Below are positions 53,226-63,017 of a stretch of 64,000 bases of DNA, piece after piece. The notes under the pieces were generated by a model. It was not told the origin of the DNA and searched no databases. It worked only from the letters and a program-made list of their open reading frames with translations. Numbering within the stretch: position 1 is the stretch's first letter; every line of letters begins with the position of its first letter. Source of the DNA: Skermanella stibiiresistens SB22 (lineage in GTDB: Bacteria; Pseudomonadota; Alphaproteobacteria; Azospirillales; Azospirillaceae); NCBI RefSeq assembly GCF_000576635.1, contig NZ_AVFL01000010.1, positions 62,001 through 126,000 of the forward strand. Direction: 5' to 3'. The position numbers and the translations under genes are program-made.

Positions 53226-53396
53226 ATGATTCCCCCGCAGCCACTCCCGCCAGACAGGGCGCCGCTGCCCAACGAGGATTTGCCCAATCCAGGGCCGCCC
53301 GATGTGCCTCCAGCACCGTCGCCGGAACCGGATCTCCCCACGGAGCGGCCAGTCCCGACGATGACAACCAACCTTTCGAACTCCGGAGCGATTTGA
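53226..53396 (+). CDS. small proline-rich protein
   Basis: The 56-residue product (MIPPQPLPPDRAPLPNED to a Thr/Asn-rich end) is about one-third proline. GGAGG lies six bases before the ATG, and the next gene starts two bases after the stop, which supports translation. No signal peptide or known domain is present. It may be a tether or a binding partner for the small membrane protein that follows. It would be easy to overlook because of its size. Confidence 0.6.
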   Translation: MIPPQPLPPDRAPLPNEDLPNPGPPDVPPAPSPEPDLPTERPVPTMTTNLSNSGAI

Positions 53397-53398
53397 CC

Positions 53399-53530
53399 AT
53401 GGCGGAAAAGCAAGTGAACTCGGTCGACGCGAAGCAGGCGACGAAGGAGGGGGTTGGACGCTATGTCCTCTCCATCTCCTTCGTGCTCGCCGCTGTCGCG
53501 CTGGTGATCGCGTTCTTCGTCGTCACCTGA
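53399..53530 (+). CDS. small single-span membrane protein
   Basis: The 43-residue product starts [20 protein letters not shown] and consists of a polar 22-residue N-terminus and one hydrophobic helix ([20 protein letters not shown]) close to the C-terminus, so it is tail-anchored. It follows the proline-rich gene by two bases and probably shares its transcript. No function is known; similar tiny proteins often modulate a membrane complex. Confidence 0.6.
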   Translation: MAEKQVNSVDAKQATKEGVGRYVLSISFVLAAVALVIAFFVVT

Positions 53531-53560
53531 GCGCCGCCACCCACCAGCGGCGGCGCGTGA

Positions 53561-55795
53561 TCACACGTTCATGTCGCGGGTGAACGGCAGGTTCCGAATG
53601 CGCCGGCCGGTCGCGGCGAACACCGCGTTGGCGACCGCCGGCCCGATCGGGGGAACACCCGGTTCGCCAACGCCGGTGGGTGCCGCGTTGGACTGGACGA
53701 TGTGGACCTCGACGGCGGGCATCTCCTCGATGCGCAGGACGCGGTAGTCGTGGAAGTTGGATTGCTCCACCTTCCCCTTGTCCAGCGTCACCTCGCCATA
53801 CATCACACCCCCTAGGCCAAAGCCAATGCCGCCTTCCATCTGTGCCCGGATGACATCCGGGTTGATGGCGACGCCGCAATCGACCGCGCAAACGACCCGG
53901 TCGACCTTGACCGATCCGTCCGGTCGCATGGTGACCTCGGCGACCTGCGCCACGAAGGTCGAGAATGATTCATGCACCGCGACGCCACGCGCCTTGCCTT
54001 CCGCCAGCGGCTTGCCCCAGCCAGCCTTCTCCGCCGCCAGGTTGAGCACCGCCAAGTGGCGCGGATGATGGGTCAGCATCGCCCGGCGGAACTCGACCGG
54101 ATCCTTGCCGGCGGCATGGGCCAGCTCGTCGACGAAGACCTCGGTCGAATAGGCCGTGTGCGTGCTGCCGACCGCCCGCCACCATAGGACCGGCACGCCA
54201 ACTTTCGTCGTGTGCAGATCGACCAGCATGTTCGGGATGTCGTAGGGCAGGTTCGAAGCCCCCTCGACCGAGGTTCCGTCGACGCCATCCTTGACCATGA
54301 CGGCCTCGAACGGTGTCCCGTCGACGATCGACTGGCCGACGATCCGGTGTTGCCAAGCCACCGGCTTGCCCGACGCGTCCAGACCCGCCGTCAGGGTGTG
54401 GTGATACATCGGCCGATACCGGCCACCCTGGATGTCGTCCTCCCGGGTCCAGACCAGCTTGACCGGCGTCCCCTTGTCCAGCGCCTTGGCGATGTGGACC
54501 GCCTCGACAATGTAGTCGGAGACGATGTTGGCACGGCGGCCGAAGCTGCCGCCCGCCATCAGCGTGTTGATCCTGACCTGATCCGGCTTCAAGCCGGCCG
54601 CGGCCGCGGCGTTGCCTTGATCGATCGTCTGGAACTGGTCGCCCGCCCAGATCTCGCAGCCGGTCTGGTCCAGCCTGACGACGCAGTCCAGCGGCTCCAT
54701 GGGAGCGTGCGCCAGATAGGGGAACTCGAACGATGCCGTCACCGTCTTGGCGGCACCCGCCAGGGCCTTGGCGACATCGCCGTCCTTGCGGGCGGGCAGG
54801 CCCGGCTTTTCGGCCAGCGCCTTGTATTCCGCCAGCAACTCGGCCGAGCCGCGGGTCTCCGCCTTGGATCGGTCCCACTCGACCGCCAGCGCCTCGCGGC
54901 CCTTCTTGGCGGCCCAGAAGTTGGTCGCGACCACCGCGACGCCAGAGGGAACCTGTACGACCTTGACCACACCCGGAACCGCCAGCGCCGCCTTGTCGTC
55001 CACCGCCTTCACCGTTCCGCCGAACACCGGCGGCCGGGCGATCACGGCGGTCACCATGCCGGGCAACACGACGTCGAGCGCGAACTGCGCCGTGCCGTTG
55101 GTCTTAGACTTGCCATCCACCCGCGGCACCGACGTGCCGATCAGGGTGAACTTCGACGGATCCTTGACCGTCACCGTGGACGCCACCGAAGCCGGCATCG
55201 CCGCCGCCTTGGCCGCCAGATCGCCGAAGGTGGCGGATTTACCGGACGCCGCGTGCGACACGACCCCCTTCTCCACCGTGATGCCACCGCGATCGACATT
55301 CCAGTCCACGGCGGCCGCGTCCACCAGCAGGGCCCGGGCGGTGGCACCCGCCATCCTCAGCTGATCATAGGAATTGGCGATCGACGAGCTGCCACCGGTG
55401 CCCTGGACCGGGCCGAACGCCGTATTGTTGTAGCGCGCCGCGTCCGCCGGAGCCCCCTCGACGCGGATCTGCGACCAGTCGGCGTCCAGCTCCTCCGCGA
55501 CGATGGTGGCGAGGCCGGTATAAACGCCCTGCCCCATCTCCAAATGCTTGGACAGCACCGTGACCGTGTTGTCCGTACCGACCCGGATAAAGGCGTTGGG
55601 CACGAAACCGCCCGCGCTGTCGGTGCCGGTGCCAGCCGCCGCCAGGGCAACCTTCGGCATCCCGGCGTTCCAGTGGAAGCCGATCGTCAGTCCGGCGGCG
55701 ACCGCGGCGCCACCCTGGAGGAAGCGGCGCCGGCTCGGCTTCGTCTCGACACCGAAATCGTTCGCCTCGAAACCCTTCGCGAAATCCTTGAGCAT
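53561..55795 (-). CDS. iorB: isoquinoline 1-oxidoreductase-type molybdenum hydroxylase, large subunit
   Basis: The 744-residue protein carries a Tat signal ([20 protein letters not shown]), which is expected for this branch of the xanthine oxidase family with a periplasmic location. It has the molybdopterin domains of the IorB type: [56 protein letters not shown], and near the C-terminus [20 protein letters not shown] and the catalytic Glu in [20 protein letters not shown]. It hydroxylates N-heterocycles or oxidises aldehydes, passing electrons to the iron-sulphur subunit. It follows that subunit with a three-base gap. Confidence 0.92.
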   Translation of the reverse strand: MLKDFAKGFEANDFGVETKPSRRRFLQGGAAVAAGLTIGFHWNAGMPKVALAAAGTGTDSAGGFVPNAFIRVGTDNTVTVLSKHLEMGQGVYTGLATIVAEELDADWSQIRVEGAPADAARYNNTAFGPVQGTGGSSSIANSYDQLRMAGATARALLVDAAAVDWNVDRGGITVEKGVVSHAASGKSATFGDLAAKAAAMPASVASTVTVKDPSKFTLIGTSVPRVDGKSKTNGTAQFALDVVLPGMVTAVIARPPVFGGTVKAVDDKAALAVPGVVKVVQVPSGVAVVATNFWAAKKGREALAVEWDRSKAETRGSAELLAEYKALAEKPGLPARKDGDVAKALAGAAKTVTASFEFPYLAHAPMEPLDCVVRLDQTGCEIWAGDQFQTIDQGNAAAAAGLKPDQVRINTLMAGGSFGRRANIVSDYIVEAVHIAKALDKGTPVKLVWTREDDIQGGRYRPMYHHTLTAGLDASGKPVAWQHRIVGQSIVDGTPFEAVMVKDGVDGTSVEGASNLPYDIPNMLVDLHTTKVGVPVLWWRAVGSTHTAYSTEVFVDELAHAAGKDPVEFRRAMLTHHPRHLAVLNLAAEKAGWGKPLAEGKARGVAVHESFSTFVAQVAEVTMRPDGSVKVDRVVCAVDCGVAINPDVIRAQMEGGIGFGLGGVMYGEVTLDKGKVEQSNFHDYRVLRIEEMPAVEVHIVQSNAAPTGVGEPGVPPIGPAVANAVFAATGRRIRNLPFTRDMNV

Positions 55796-55798
55796 CGC

Positions 55799-56260
55799 TC
55801 AGCCCTCCATCATGTCGGAAGCGGAATGGATCGCCGCGCGGATGCGGACATAGGTGGCGCATCGACAAATGTTGCCGCTCATCGCCGCGTTGATGTCCTC
55901 GTCATTGGGCTTGGGCGTCTGCTCCAGCAAGGCGACCGCGGACATGATCTGACCCGACTGGCAATAGCCGCATTGCGGTACCTGGATGTTCTCCCACGCC
56001 GCCTGCACCGCGGTCGCGGCCTTGCCGGAAAGACCCTCGATCGTGGTGACCGACTGGCCCTCGACATCGCCCACCGCCATGGAGCACGACCGCGTCGGCT
56101 GGCCCTCCACATGCATCGTGCAGGCGCCGCATTGGGCCATGCCGCAGCCGAACTTGGTTCCGGTCAATCCGGCGAACTCCCGGACCGCCCATAGCAGCGG
56201 CATTTCCGGGTCGACCTCCAAGGTGACCGGCTTGCCATTCAGCTTAAACGAAACCGCCAT
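55799..56260 (-). CDS. iorA: isoquinoline 1-oxidoreductase-type [2Fe-2S] small subunit
   Basis: The 153-residue protein starts at [20 protein letters not shown]; a GTG one codon earlier is possible, and GGAGAG precedes. The plant-type ferredoxin cluster lies in [20 protein letters not shown] with SCSM, and the helical [2Fe-2S] cluster in [10 protein letters not shown] and [15 protein letters not shown]. It transfers electrons from the molybdenum subunit to a downstream acceptor; the FAD subunit of xanthine oxidases is absent, as in the isoquinoline oxidoreductase group. It lies just upstream of iorB. Confidence 0.93.
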   Translation of the reverse strand: MAVSFKLNGKPVTLEVDPEMPLLWAVREFAGLTGTKFGCGMAQCGACTMHVEGQPTRSCSMAVGDVEGQSVTTIEGLSGKAATAVQAAWENIQVPQCGYCQSGQIMSAVALLEQTPKPNDEDINAAMSGNICRCATYVRIRAAIHSASDMMEG

Positions 56261-56438
56261 CACACTCTCCCTGAACCATACCCTGTATTGGTCTCGAGCC
56301 GTACCCCTCGCAGAGCGGGAGTGATCCGGCAGTGAGCGCCGTCACTGCATCATGGCCGCATTTCGACTATCAGGGGGCGATATCGGGACGATTTATTGCA
56401 TGATCCAGCCTTATTCCCCGCACCAGCCCGCTGCCGCG

Positions 56439-57758
56439 CTATTCCCCGGCCCGGCGCCGGCCGTAGTCGAGGAAGCTGGCGGTATCGTGCGGCGGGCACA
56501 GCAGATCCTTGATGGAGATGCACAGCAGGTCCTTCTCGGACTCGTCGGCGGCCTCCAGCAGCTTGGCGCACCGCTCCTGCCAGGGCGCGTCCAGGGCTCC
56601 CACCCCCCGCACGGTGCCGCGCAGGCCGATGCCCAGCCCCTTCAGCAGATCGTGCAGCGTGGAGGAGCTGAGATCGCGGGTCGTCACCCAGGCACCTTGG
56701 CTCGTCCGGGCGACCCAGTGGCTCTGGCGCAATTGCTCCAGCATGCCGTCGATCACGGCGCCGCCCACGGGCACCCGACCGATCAGGGTGTGTCGCCGCA
56801 TGCCCACGCCCAGGTGGCTGGCCCGCAGCAGTTCCGCCAGCACGGCCAGGGCCACCGCGACGCGCTGGGCCGGCAACAGTCCCTCCGGTCCGATCTTGGT
56901 GATCTTGCCAGCCCGCCACTCCGGCAGCGCGGCCGCGATCTGCGCGCCGACCAGCACGGTGGACCACGCGATGTACAGCCACAGCAGGAAGATCGGGATG
57001 GTCGACAACGCGCCATAGATCGTCCGGTACGCCGGGAACTGGGTGATGTACCAGCCGAACAGCCCCTTGGACAATTCCAGCACGATCGCGGCGACCAACG
57101 CCCCCAGGACGGCGTCCTGCCAGCGGACGGCGCGGTTGGGGATCAGCAGGTAGATCAGGGTGAAGCCGATCCACTCGAACATGCCGGGCAGCATCAGACG
57201 CCACGTCCGCAGGAACTGGTCCTCGGTGTTCAGCCGGAACGTCGCCAGCAGGTAGCTGGAGAACGACAGGCTGGCGCCGAACAGCAGCGGCGTCAGGGTC
57301 AGGATGGTCCAGAACGCCAGCAGGCGGGTCACCAGCGAGCGCGGCTCGGACACCCGCCAGATCGCGCTGAAGGAACCCTCGATCGTCCAAAACAGCATGA
57401 CCGAGGTGACCGCCAATCCCACGATGCCGAAGGCGGTCAGCTGCCCGGCGTTGCCCGCGAACTGGGTGATCGTCTCCTGGATGGCGTCGCCGACCTCCGG
57501 CACCATGTTGTGCAGGATCAGCGCCTGCGCCTGCTGCTGAAGCATCTCGTAGGCGGGGAACGCGCGGAAGATCGCGAACCCGATCGTCATCAGCGGCACC
57601 ACCGCCAGCAGCGAGGTGTATGTCAGCGCCGCCGAGGTGGTCAGACAGTCGTCCTCGAAGTACCGCTTGAACAGGTACTGGACGAAGCTCGCGAAGTCGC
57701 GCAGGCGCCGCGGCAGCCCCTTGACCCGTTCGGACTGGCGGTTCAGCCGGAACTCCAT
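56439..57758 (-). CDS. YihY/BrkB-family inner-membrane protein
   Basis: The 439-residue protein has the YihY domain (residues about 20-300) with about six membrane helices: YFEDDCLTTSAALTYTSLLA, LTAFGIVGLAVTSVMLFWTI, and SKGLFGWYITQFPAYRTIYG, LSTIPIFLLWLYIAWSTVLV. A C-terminal soluble part of about 130 residues (ALAVLAELLRASHLGVGMRR, LIGRVPVGGAVIDGMLEQLR) looks like a winged-helix domain, as found in other long YihY proteins. The family's function is unsettled. It starts at MEFRLNRQSER (ATG 57758; GTG one codon earlier possible) and is divergent from fabI. Confidence 0.88.
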   Translation of the reverse strand: MEFRLNRQSERVKGLPRRLRDFASFVQYLFKRYFEDDCLTTSAALTYTSLLAVVPLMTIGFAIFRAFPAYEMLQQQAQALILHNMVPEVGDAIQETITQFAGNAGQLTAFGIVGLAVTSVMLFWTIEGSFSAIWRVSEPRSLVTRLLAFWTILTLTPLLFGASLSFSSYLLATFRLNTEDQFLRTWRLMLPGMFEWIGFTLIYLLIPNRAVRWQDAVLGALVAAIVLELSKGLFGWYITQFPAYRTIYGALSTIPIFLLWLYIAWSTVLVGAQIAAALPEWRAGKITKIGPEGLLPAQRVAVALAVLAELLRASHLGVGMRRHTLIGRVPVGGAVIDGMLEQLRQSHWVARTSQGAWVTTRDLSSSTLHDLLKGLGIGLRGTVRGVGALDAPWQERCAKLLEAADESEKDLLCISIKDLLCPPHDTASFLDYGRRRAGE

Positions 57759-57883
57759 CACGCGCTCCCCCGACGCGGCGCCGGTCTCGTCCCAACACCG
57801 GTCATCCCGCCTTTGACCGCCCTTATCTTTCGTGTACGATGCGGCCCGTTTTCAAGCGCCGACAGCACATCAACGAGGCCTCG

Positions 57884-58732
57884 ATGTCTACATCCTCCCA
57901 ACTCATGGCCGGCAAGCGTGGCCTGGTCATGGGCGTGGCCAACGAACGGTCGATCGCCTGGGGTATCGCCAGCGCGCTCGCCGCGCACGGCGCCGAACTC
58001 GCGTTCACCTACCAGGGCGACGCCCTCGGCAAGCGGGTCAAGCCGCTGGCGGAATCGGTCAAATCCCCGATCGTGGTGCCCTGCGACGTCACCGACGAAG
58101 CGAGCCTCGACGCCACCTTCAAGGCCATTCAGGACCAGTGGGGCAAGCTCGACTTTCTGGTACATGCGATCGCCTTCTCGGATAAGAACGAACTGGACGG
58201 CAAGTATCTCAACACTTCGCGCGGCAACTTCGCGCGGACCATGGATATTTCCTGTTATTCGTTCACCGCCTGTTGCCAGCGTGCCGCTCCGTTGATGACC
58301 GACGGCGGCAGCATCGTCACCCTGTCGTACTATGGCGCCGAGCGGGTCATGCCCCATTACAACGTCATGGGCGTCGCCAAGGCGGCACTCGAGGCGAGCG
58401 TACGGTACCTCGCAGTCGATCTAGGCGGCGACAACATCCGTGTCAACGCGATCTCGGCCGGACCGATCAAGACGCTGGCCGCCAGCGGCATCGGCGACTT
58501 CCGCTATATCCTCAAGTGGAACGAGTTGAACGCGCCGCTTAAGCGGAACGTCACGATCTCCGAGGTCGGCGGCTCGGCGCTCTACCTGTTGAGCGATCTG
58601 GGCAGCGGTGTCACCGGCGAGGTCCACCACGTCGACGCCGGCTATCACACCGTCGGCATGGTCGCGGTCGATTCGGCGGCCGAGACGGCGCAACTCCTGC
58701 AAGGGTTGACCGGTAGCGCGGCGAAGGGCTGA
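57884..58732 (+). CDS. fabI: enoyl-[acyl-carrier-protein] reductase (NADH)
   Basis: The 282-residue protein begins [20 protein letters not shown], preceded by GAGG. It matches Fab[21 protein letters not shown] (NADH loop), [35 protein letters not shown] with Tyr and Lys of the Y-x6-K triad, and [20 protein letters not shown]. It catalyses the last reduction in fatty acid elongation and is the triclosan target in many bacteria. It lies four bases before aroC. Confidence 0.96.
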   Translation: MSTSSQLMAGKRGLVMGVANERSIAWGIASALAAHGAELAFTYQGDALGKRVKPLAESVKSPIVVPCDVTDEASLDATFKAIQDQWGKLDFLVHAIAFSDKNELDGKYLNTSRGNFARTMDISCYSFTACCQRAAPLMTDGGSIVTLSYYGAERVMPHYNVMGVAKAALEASVRYLAVDLGGDNIRVNAISAGPIKTLAASGIGDFRYILKWNELNAPLKRNVTISEVGGSALYLLSDLGSGVTGEVHHVDAGYHTVGMVAVDSAAETAQLLQGLTGSAAKG

Positions 58733-58736
58733 GGTC

Positions 58737-59813
58737 ATGGCGGGCAACAGCTTCGGCACGGCATTCCGGTTCACCACCTGGGGCGAGAGCCACGGGATCG
58801 CCATTGGCGCCGTCGTGGACGGCGTGCCGCCGCGGCTGCCGCTGACCGAGGAGGACATCCAGCGCTACCTGGACCGGCGGAAGCCCGGCCAGTCGCGCTT
58901 CACCACCCAGAGGCGCGAGCCGGACACGGTTCGCATCCTATCCGGCGTGTTCGAGGGCCTGACCACCGGAACGCCCGTCTCGCTGATGATCGAGAACCAG
59001 GACCAGCGGTCCAAGGACTATGGCGACATCGCGCGCAAGTTCCGGCCCGGCCACGCCGATTACACGTACCAGGAAAAATACGGTATCCGCGACTACCGCG
59101 GCGGCGGCAGGTCATCCGCGCGGGAGACCGCTTCCAGGGTCGCCGCTGGCGCCATCGCCCGCAAGGTCCTCGGCGACGGCGTGACCATCCGGGGCGCCTT
59201 GGTCCAGGTCGGCCCCCACGCGATCGACCGGAACCGGTGGGACTGGTCCCAGACCGACGCCAACCCGTTCTTCTGCCCCGACGCCGAGACGGCGGCACGG
59301 TGGGAGACCTACCTTGACGAGGTGCGCAAGAGTGGCTCCAGCGTCGGCGCGGTGATCGAGGTGGTGGCGTCGGGCGTTCCCGTGGGCTGGGGCGACCCGC
59401 TCTACGACAAGCTCGACAGCGATCTGGCGCGCGCCATGATGACGATCAACGCGGTCAAGGGCGTCGAGATCGGTGACGGCTTCGCGGCGGCCGAACTGTC
59501 GGGCGAGGGTAACGCCGACGAGATGCGGATCAATCCGGATGGTTCTGTTAGATTTCTATCCAACCACGCGGGAGGCATCCTGGGTGGCATTTCGACCGGA
59601 CAGGACATCGTGGTGCGCTTCGCGGTCAAGCCGACCAGTTCGATCCTGACGCCGCGCCAGACCGTCGACATCGACGGCAACGAAACCGAGATCCTGACCA
59701 AGGGGCGCCACGACCCCTGCGTCGGTATCCGGGCGGTGCCGGTCGGCGAGGCGATGATGGCCTGCGTTCTGGCCGACCACATGATGCGTCATCGCGCGCA
59801 GTGCGGCGGATGA
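58737..59813 (+). CDS. aroC: chorismate synthase
   Basis: The 358-residue protein contains all three chorismate synthase signatures: [40 protein letters not shown], and [20 protein letters not shown]. It uses reduced FMN to convert EPSP to chorismate, the branch point to tryptophan, so it is biochemically linked to the trpB gene elsewhere in this window. It is immediately downstream of fabI and probably co-transcribed, a layout seen in other alphaproteobacteria. Confidence 0.97.
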   Translation: MAGNSFGTAFRFTTWGESHGIAIGAVVDGVPPRLPLTEEDIQRYLDRRKPGQSRFTTQRREPDTVRILSGVFEGLTTGTPVSLMIENQDQRSKDYGDIARKFRPGHADYTYQEKYGIRDYRGGGRSSARETASRVAAGAIARKVLGDGVTIRGALVQVGPHAIDRNRWDWSQTDANPFFCPDAETAARWETYLDEVRKSGSSVGAVIEVVASGVPVGWGDPLYDKLDSDLARAMMTINAVKGVEIGDGFAAAELSGEGNADEMRINPDGSVRFLSNHAGGILGGISTGQDIVVRFAVKPTSSILTPRQTVDIDGNETEILTKGRHDPCVGIRAVPVGEAMMACVLADHMMRHRAQCGG

Positions 59814-59910
59814 GGTGACCAGCAACCTCTGATGTAGTATATTCAAATTCAGGTTGGGCCGAATCAAGTCAGCATGCGTTTCTCTCCGACACTGATGCGA
59901 ACGGTTCAGA

Positions 59911-61575
59911 ATGACCATGGGCGAAGGGCCTGCCGAAGCGGAGGAAAAGACCGGGACGGCCTCCTCCCGGGACGGAATGGATGACGTCAACCTCAGCCAT
60001 TTCCTGCGGGCCTTCTTCGATCAGGTCCCGGCGATCCTTTACATCAAGGACGCCGATGGCCGCTACGTTAAGATCAATCCCCATTGCGAGCGCACTTTCG
60101 GCATCAGCGACGCCGACGCGCGTGGCCGCACCGACGCGGATTTCTTTCCACCGGAACTGGCCGATCATTTCCGTTCCAACGACCTGATGGTCCTGGAAAC
60201 GGGCCAGACCCTCACCTTCGACGAGACCGCCATCGTCAACGGCGAGACCAAGGACTTCCTGGCCCGCAAGTTCCGCGTCCGGGACGAGCGGAACGGCAAA
60301 TATTACGTTTGCGGCATCTCGACCGAGGTGACGCGGCTCAAGCGGAGCGAGCAGGAACTCGCCGCCGCCAACGCAGAGGCCGAACGCGCCAGCCGCGCCA
60401 AATCACAGTTCCTGGCGGCCATCAGCCACGACATGCGCCAGCCGATCCAGGCCGCCTCGCTGTTCCTGGGCGTGCTGGAGGGCAGGATCGATGACTCCAA
60501 GGCGCGGGAGGTGCTGGACCGGGTGCGATCCTCGATCGACGCCGTCCATGGCATGCTGGGTGACTTGCTGGACCTGTCGCGGCTGGACGCCGAGTTGATC
60601 GAGCCGACGCGGAAGCCGGTCCCCATTGGCGCGATCCTGCAAAGCCTGCACGCCGAATTCGCCCCCCAAGCCGAGTTGAAGGGCCTGACGCTGCGCTGCG
60701 TTCCCTGCCATCACGACGTCGCCACCGATCCCGACCTGCTGAACCGCATCCTGCGCAACCTGCTCGCCAACGCGGTGGCCCATACCGCGTCCGGCCGCGT
60801 GCTGCTCGGCTGCCGGCGCCATGGCCAAGCGATCCGGGTCGAGGTGGTCGACACCGGTGCCGGCATCCCAATGGCGCAACGGCACAAGATCTTCGAGGAA
60901 TTCTATCAAGTTGGCAATCCGGAGCGCGACCGCAGCCGGGGCTTCGGCCTCGGTCTCGCCATCGTCCGGCGGATCGCCGACATGCTCGGCCACCCGGTGG
61001 AACTGCGCTCGACGGAAGGCAAGGGCTCGACCTTCTCCATAACCATACCGCTGGCCGAACCACGTCCCAGCGTCGCCGAGACGCCGGCCGCTTCGATCGC
61101 GAACGGCGCCGGCACGGGCATGGACCAGCGCCACCAGATCCTTCTGGTGGAGGACGATCCAGCCGTCCTGGGAGCGATGTCCATGCTGTTGGAGGAGTGG
61201 GGTTTGCGGGTGATGAACGCCCAATCGCTGGACGAACTGGGAGCCGTCCTCGATGGAGTCGCCGGCTCCCCATCACTCATCATCGCCGACTATCGGCTGC
61301 CGGAAGGCGCCACCGGCGCCGACGCCGTGGCGCTGGCGCGGAAACGGATCGGCGGCGATCTTCCCGCCATCATCATGACCGGCGACACGGCACCCGAGCG
61401 CTTGCGGGAAGCCCGCGCCAATGGCAGCCACCTGTTGCACAAGCCGGTTCAAGCCGAGCAGTTGCGCCGCGTCGTCCAGGACATCCTCAACCAGGCGCGG
61501 CCCGCATCCGCGATTTCGGCCTCAAAGGCCGATGAATGGGAACAAGGCCTCTCCCGCTTGCACCACCCCGGCTAG
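59911..61575 (+). CDS. PAS-containing hybrid histidine kinase with C-terminal receiver
   Basis: The 554-residue soluble protein has a PAS domain (about residues 30-145: AILYIKDADGRYVKINPHCE), HisKA (about 165-230) with the His in AISHDMRQPIQAASLFL, HATPase_c (LNRILRNLLANAVAHT, VVDTGAGIPMAQRHKIF, FGLGLAIVRRIADMLG), and a receiver domain (about 410-535: ILLVEDDPAVLGAMSMLLEE, IIADYRLPEGATGADAVALA, IIMTGDTAP, LLHKPVQ). The C-terminal receiver suggests a phosphorelay or self-regulation. It converges with exoD and overlaps it by 54 bases tail to tail. No cognate output regulator is adjacent. Confidence 0.94.
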   Translation: MTMGEGPAEAEEKTGTASSRDGMDDVNLSHFLRAFFDQVPAILYIKDADGRYVKINPHCERTFGISDADARGRTDADFFPPELADHFRSNDLMVLETGQTLTFDETAIVNGETKDFLARKFRVRDERNGKYYVCGISTEVTRLKRSEQELAAANAEAERASRAKSQFLAAISHDMRQPIQAASLFLGVLEGRIDDSKAREVLDRVRSSIDAVHGMLGDLLDLSRLDAELIEPTRKPVPIGAILQSLHAEFAPQAELKGLTLRCVPCHHDVATDPDLLNRILRNLLANAVAHTASGRVLLGCRRHGQAIRVEVVDTGAGIPMAQRHKIFEEFYQVGNPERDRSRGFGLGLAIVRRIADMLGHPVELRSTEGKGSTFSITIPLAEPRPSVAETPAASIANGAGTGMDQRHQILLVEDDPAVLGAMSMLLEEWGLRVMNAQSLDELGAVLDGVAGSPSLIIADYRLPEGATGADAVALARKRIGGDLPAIIMTGDTAPERLREARANGSHLLHKPVQAEQLRRVVQDILNQARPASAISASKADEWEQGLSRLHHPG

Positions 61576-62160
61576 AATGGCGGCGGACACGAAGACGGTC
61601 GCCACGCTCAAGCCGAAGCCAGCCAGCAGCATCATGCCATCCCGCTCCGCCAGCCCAAGCGAGATGACGCAGAGCGCTATGGCGGGGAACCAGCCAAGCA
61701 ATGGGATGGGTGTCATCAACACGACGCACAGCGCCACACACAGCGTTCCGATCAGCCTCTCGCCGAACGCCGAGGTCATCCACAGCATGCGGGGACGCAG
61801 GAAACCTTCCAGCTTGCGCATCCTGGGGATCAACTTGTCCAGCATGCGCGCGGCCTGATCGCGCTTGACGCTCCCCTTCAGCAGGCCGCGCGGCAGCCAA
61901 ACCGATTGCCGGCCCAGCATCAGCTGAACAGACAGGATCACCAGCGGCAGGTCGAAAACGATCGCCATGCCGATCGGCAGCGGCAGCAAGGTGGGCAACG
62001 CCATCGCCAGCATGAATCCGCCAAACGCCCGATGACTGAGGGCGTCGACCAGATCGGCCAAGGTCACGCGGTCCGGGGGCAAGTTCTCCCGGAACTCGCT
62101 GAGCAGATCGGTGATCCGGCGGCCATCGCCAATCACTTCGCCGTCGGCCAGGGCGGTCAT
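61522..62160 (-). CDS. exoD: ExoD-family exopolysaccharide synthesis protein
   Basis: The 212-residue inner-membrane protein starts at MTALADGEVIGDGRRI and matches ExoD: RITDLLSEFRENLPPDRVTL, LSHRAFGGFMLAMALPTLLP, LPIGMAIVFDLPLVILSVQL, then IGTLCVALCVVLMTPIPLLG. In Sinorhizobium, ExoD affects exopolysaccharide production and alkaline tolerance. It is divergent from the AhpD-like gene, with a 238-bp gap, and tail-overlaps the hybrid kinase by 54 bases. Confidence 0.9.
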   Translation of the reverse strand: MTALADGEVIGDGRRITDLLSEFRENLPPDRVTLADLVDALSHRAFGGFMLAMALPTLLPLPIGMAIVFDLPLVILSVQLMLGRQSVWLPRGLLKGSVKRDQAARMLDKLIPRMRKLEGFLRPRMLWMTSAFGERLIGTLCVALCVVLMTPIPLLGWFPAIALCVISLGLAERDGMMLLAGFGLSVATVFVSAAILAGVVQAGEALFPFIGL

Positions 62161-62398
62161 TTGGGCACGACCACGGTACCGGTCGCGGGTTGGGCCAACG
62201 GTTGAGCCACGACTTGGAACGATAACATTTGGAACGGGGTGTCCGATGTCGTTTCTAAGGACGTACGAAACCGGCTGGGGTCGGTTCCAGCATTCGGCGA
62301 CGGTTGGGGTTGCCAACCCAGCGCACACATAAGACTGTATCAGCAGCGTACAATAGACGGATCATCGAAGATCCGCCAGATCACAGGAGGACGCACAC

Positions 62399-62971
62399 TT
62401 GCCACAGCCAAATCACGCGATGGCCCTGCCCGTACCCGACGCGGACACCCTGGACGACGACCTCAAGACGTATTTCGCCAAGTGCCAGGACAAGCTGGGC
62501 CTGGTGCCCAACGTGCTGCGCTCCTACGCCTCGCGACCGGAGAAGCTGCGTACGTTCATCAAGCTGTACAACGAACTGATGCTGGGAGACAGCGGTTTGT
62601 CCAAGCTGGAACGGGAGATGATCGCCGTCGTCGTCTCCTCCGCCAACCATTGCTATTACTGCCTCGCCGCCCACGGCCAAGCGGTCCGGAAACTCTCGGG
62701 CGATCCCCAACTGGGCGAGATGTTGGTGATGAATTACCGTGTCGCCCCGCTGCCGCCGCGCCAGCGCGCGATGCTCGACTTCGCCTGGAAGCTGACGGAA
62801 ACACCACATCTGATGGGGGAATCGGACCGGCGGGCGCTGCGCGACGCCGGCTTCGGTGACGCCGACATCTTCGACATCGCCGATGTCGCCGGCTTCTACA
62901 ACATGTCGAACCGGGTCGCTTCGGCGGTTGATATGATGCCCAACCCCGAGTACCACCAGATGGACAGATAG
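62399..62971 (+). CDS. AhpD-like carboxymuconolactone decarboxylase-fold peroxidase-related protein
   Basis: The 190-residue protein starts at TTG 62399, which is eight bases after AGGAGG; the first ATG (62420) is 29 bases away, so the TTG is the better start. It has the AhpD-type thiol motif NHCYYCLAAHGQ (CxxC near residue 83) and the peroxidase-related pattern LGLVPNVLRSYASRPEKLRT and DIFDIADVAGFYNMSNRVAS. Such proteins reduce peroxides or regenerate peroxiredoxin. It is a single gene preceding sppA. Confidence 0.9.
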   Translation: MPQPNHAMALPVPDADTLDDDLKTYFAKCQDKLGLVPNVLRSYASRPEKLRTFIKLYNELMLGDSGLSKLEREMIAVVVSSANHCYYCLAAHGQAVRKLSGDPQLGEMLVMNYRVAPLPPRQRAMLDFAWKLTETPHLMGESDRRALRDAGFGDADIFDIADVAGFYNMSNRVASAVDMMPNPEYHQMDR

Positions 62972-63017
62972 GCGAATGATGCGGTCGGGACGCGGCCGAG
63001 CGAAACCGGGAGTCATG

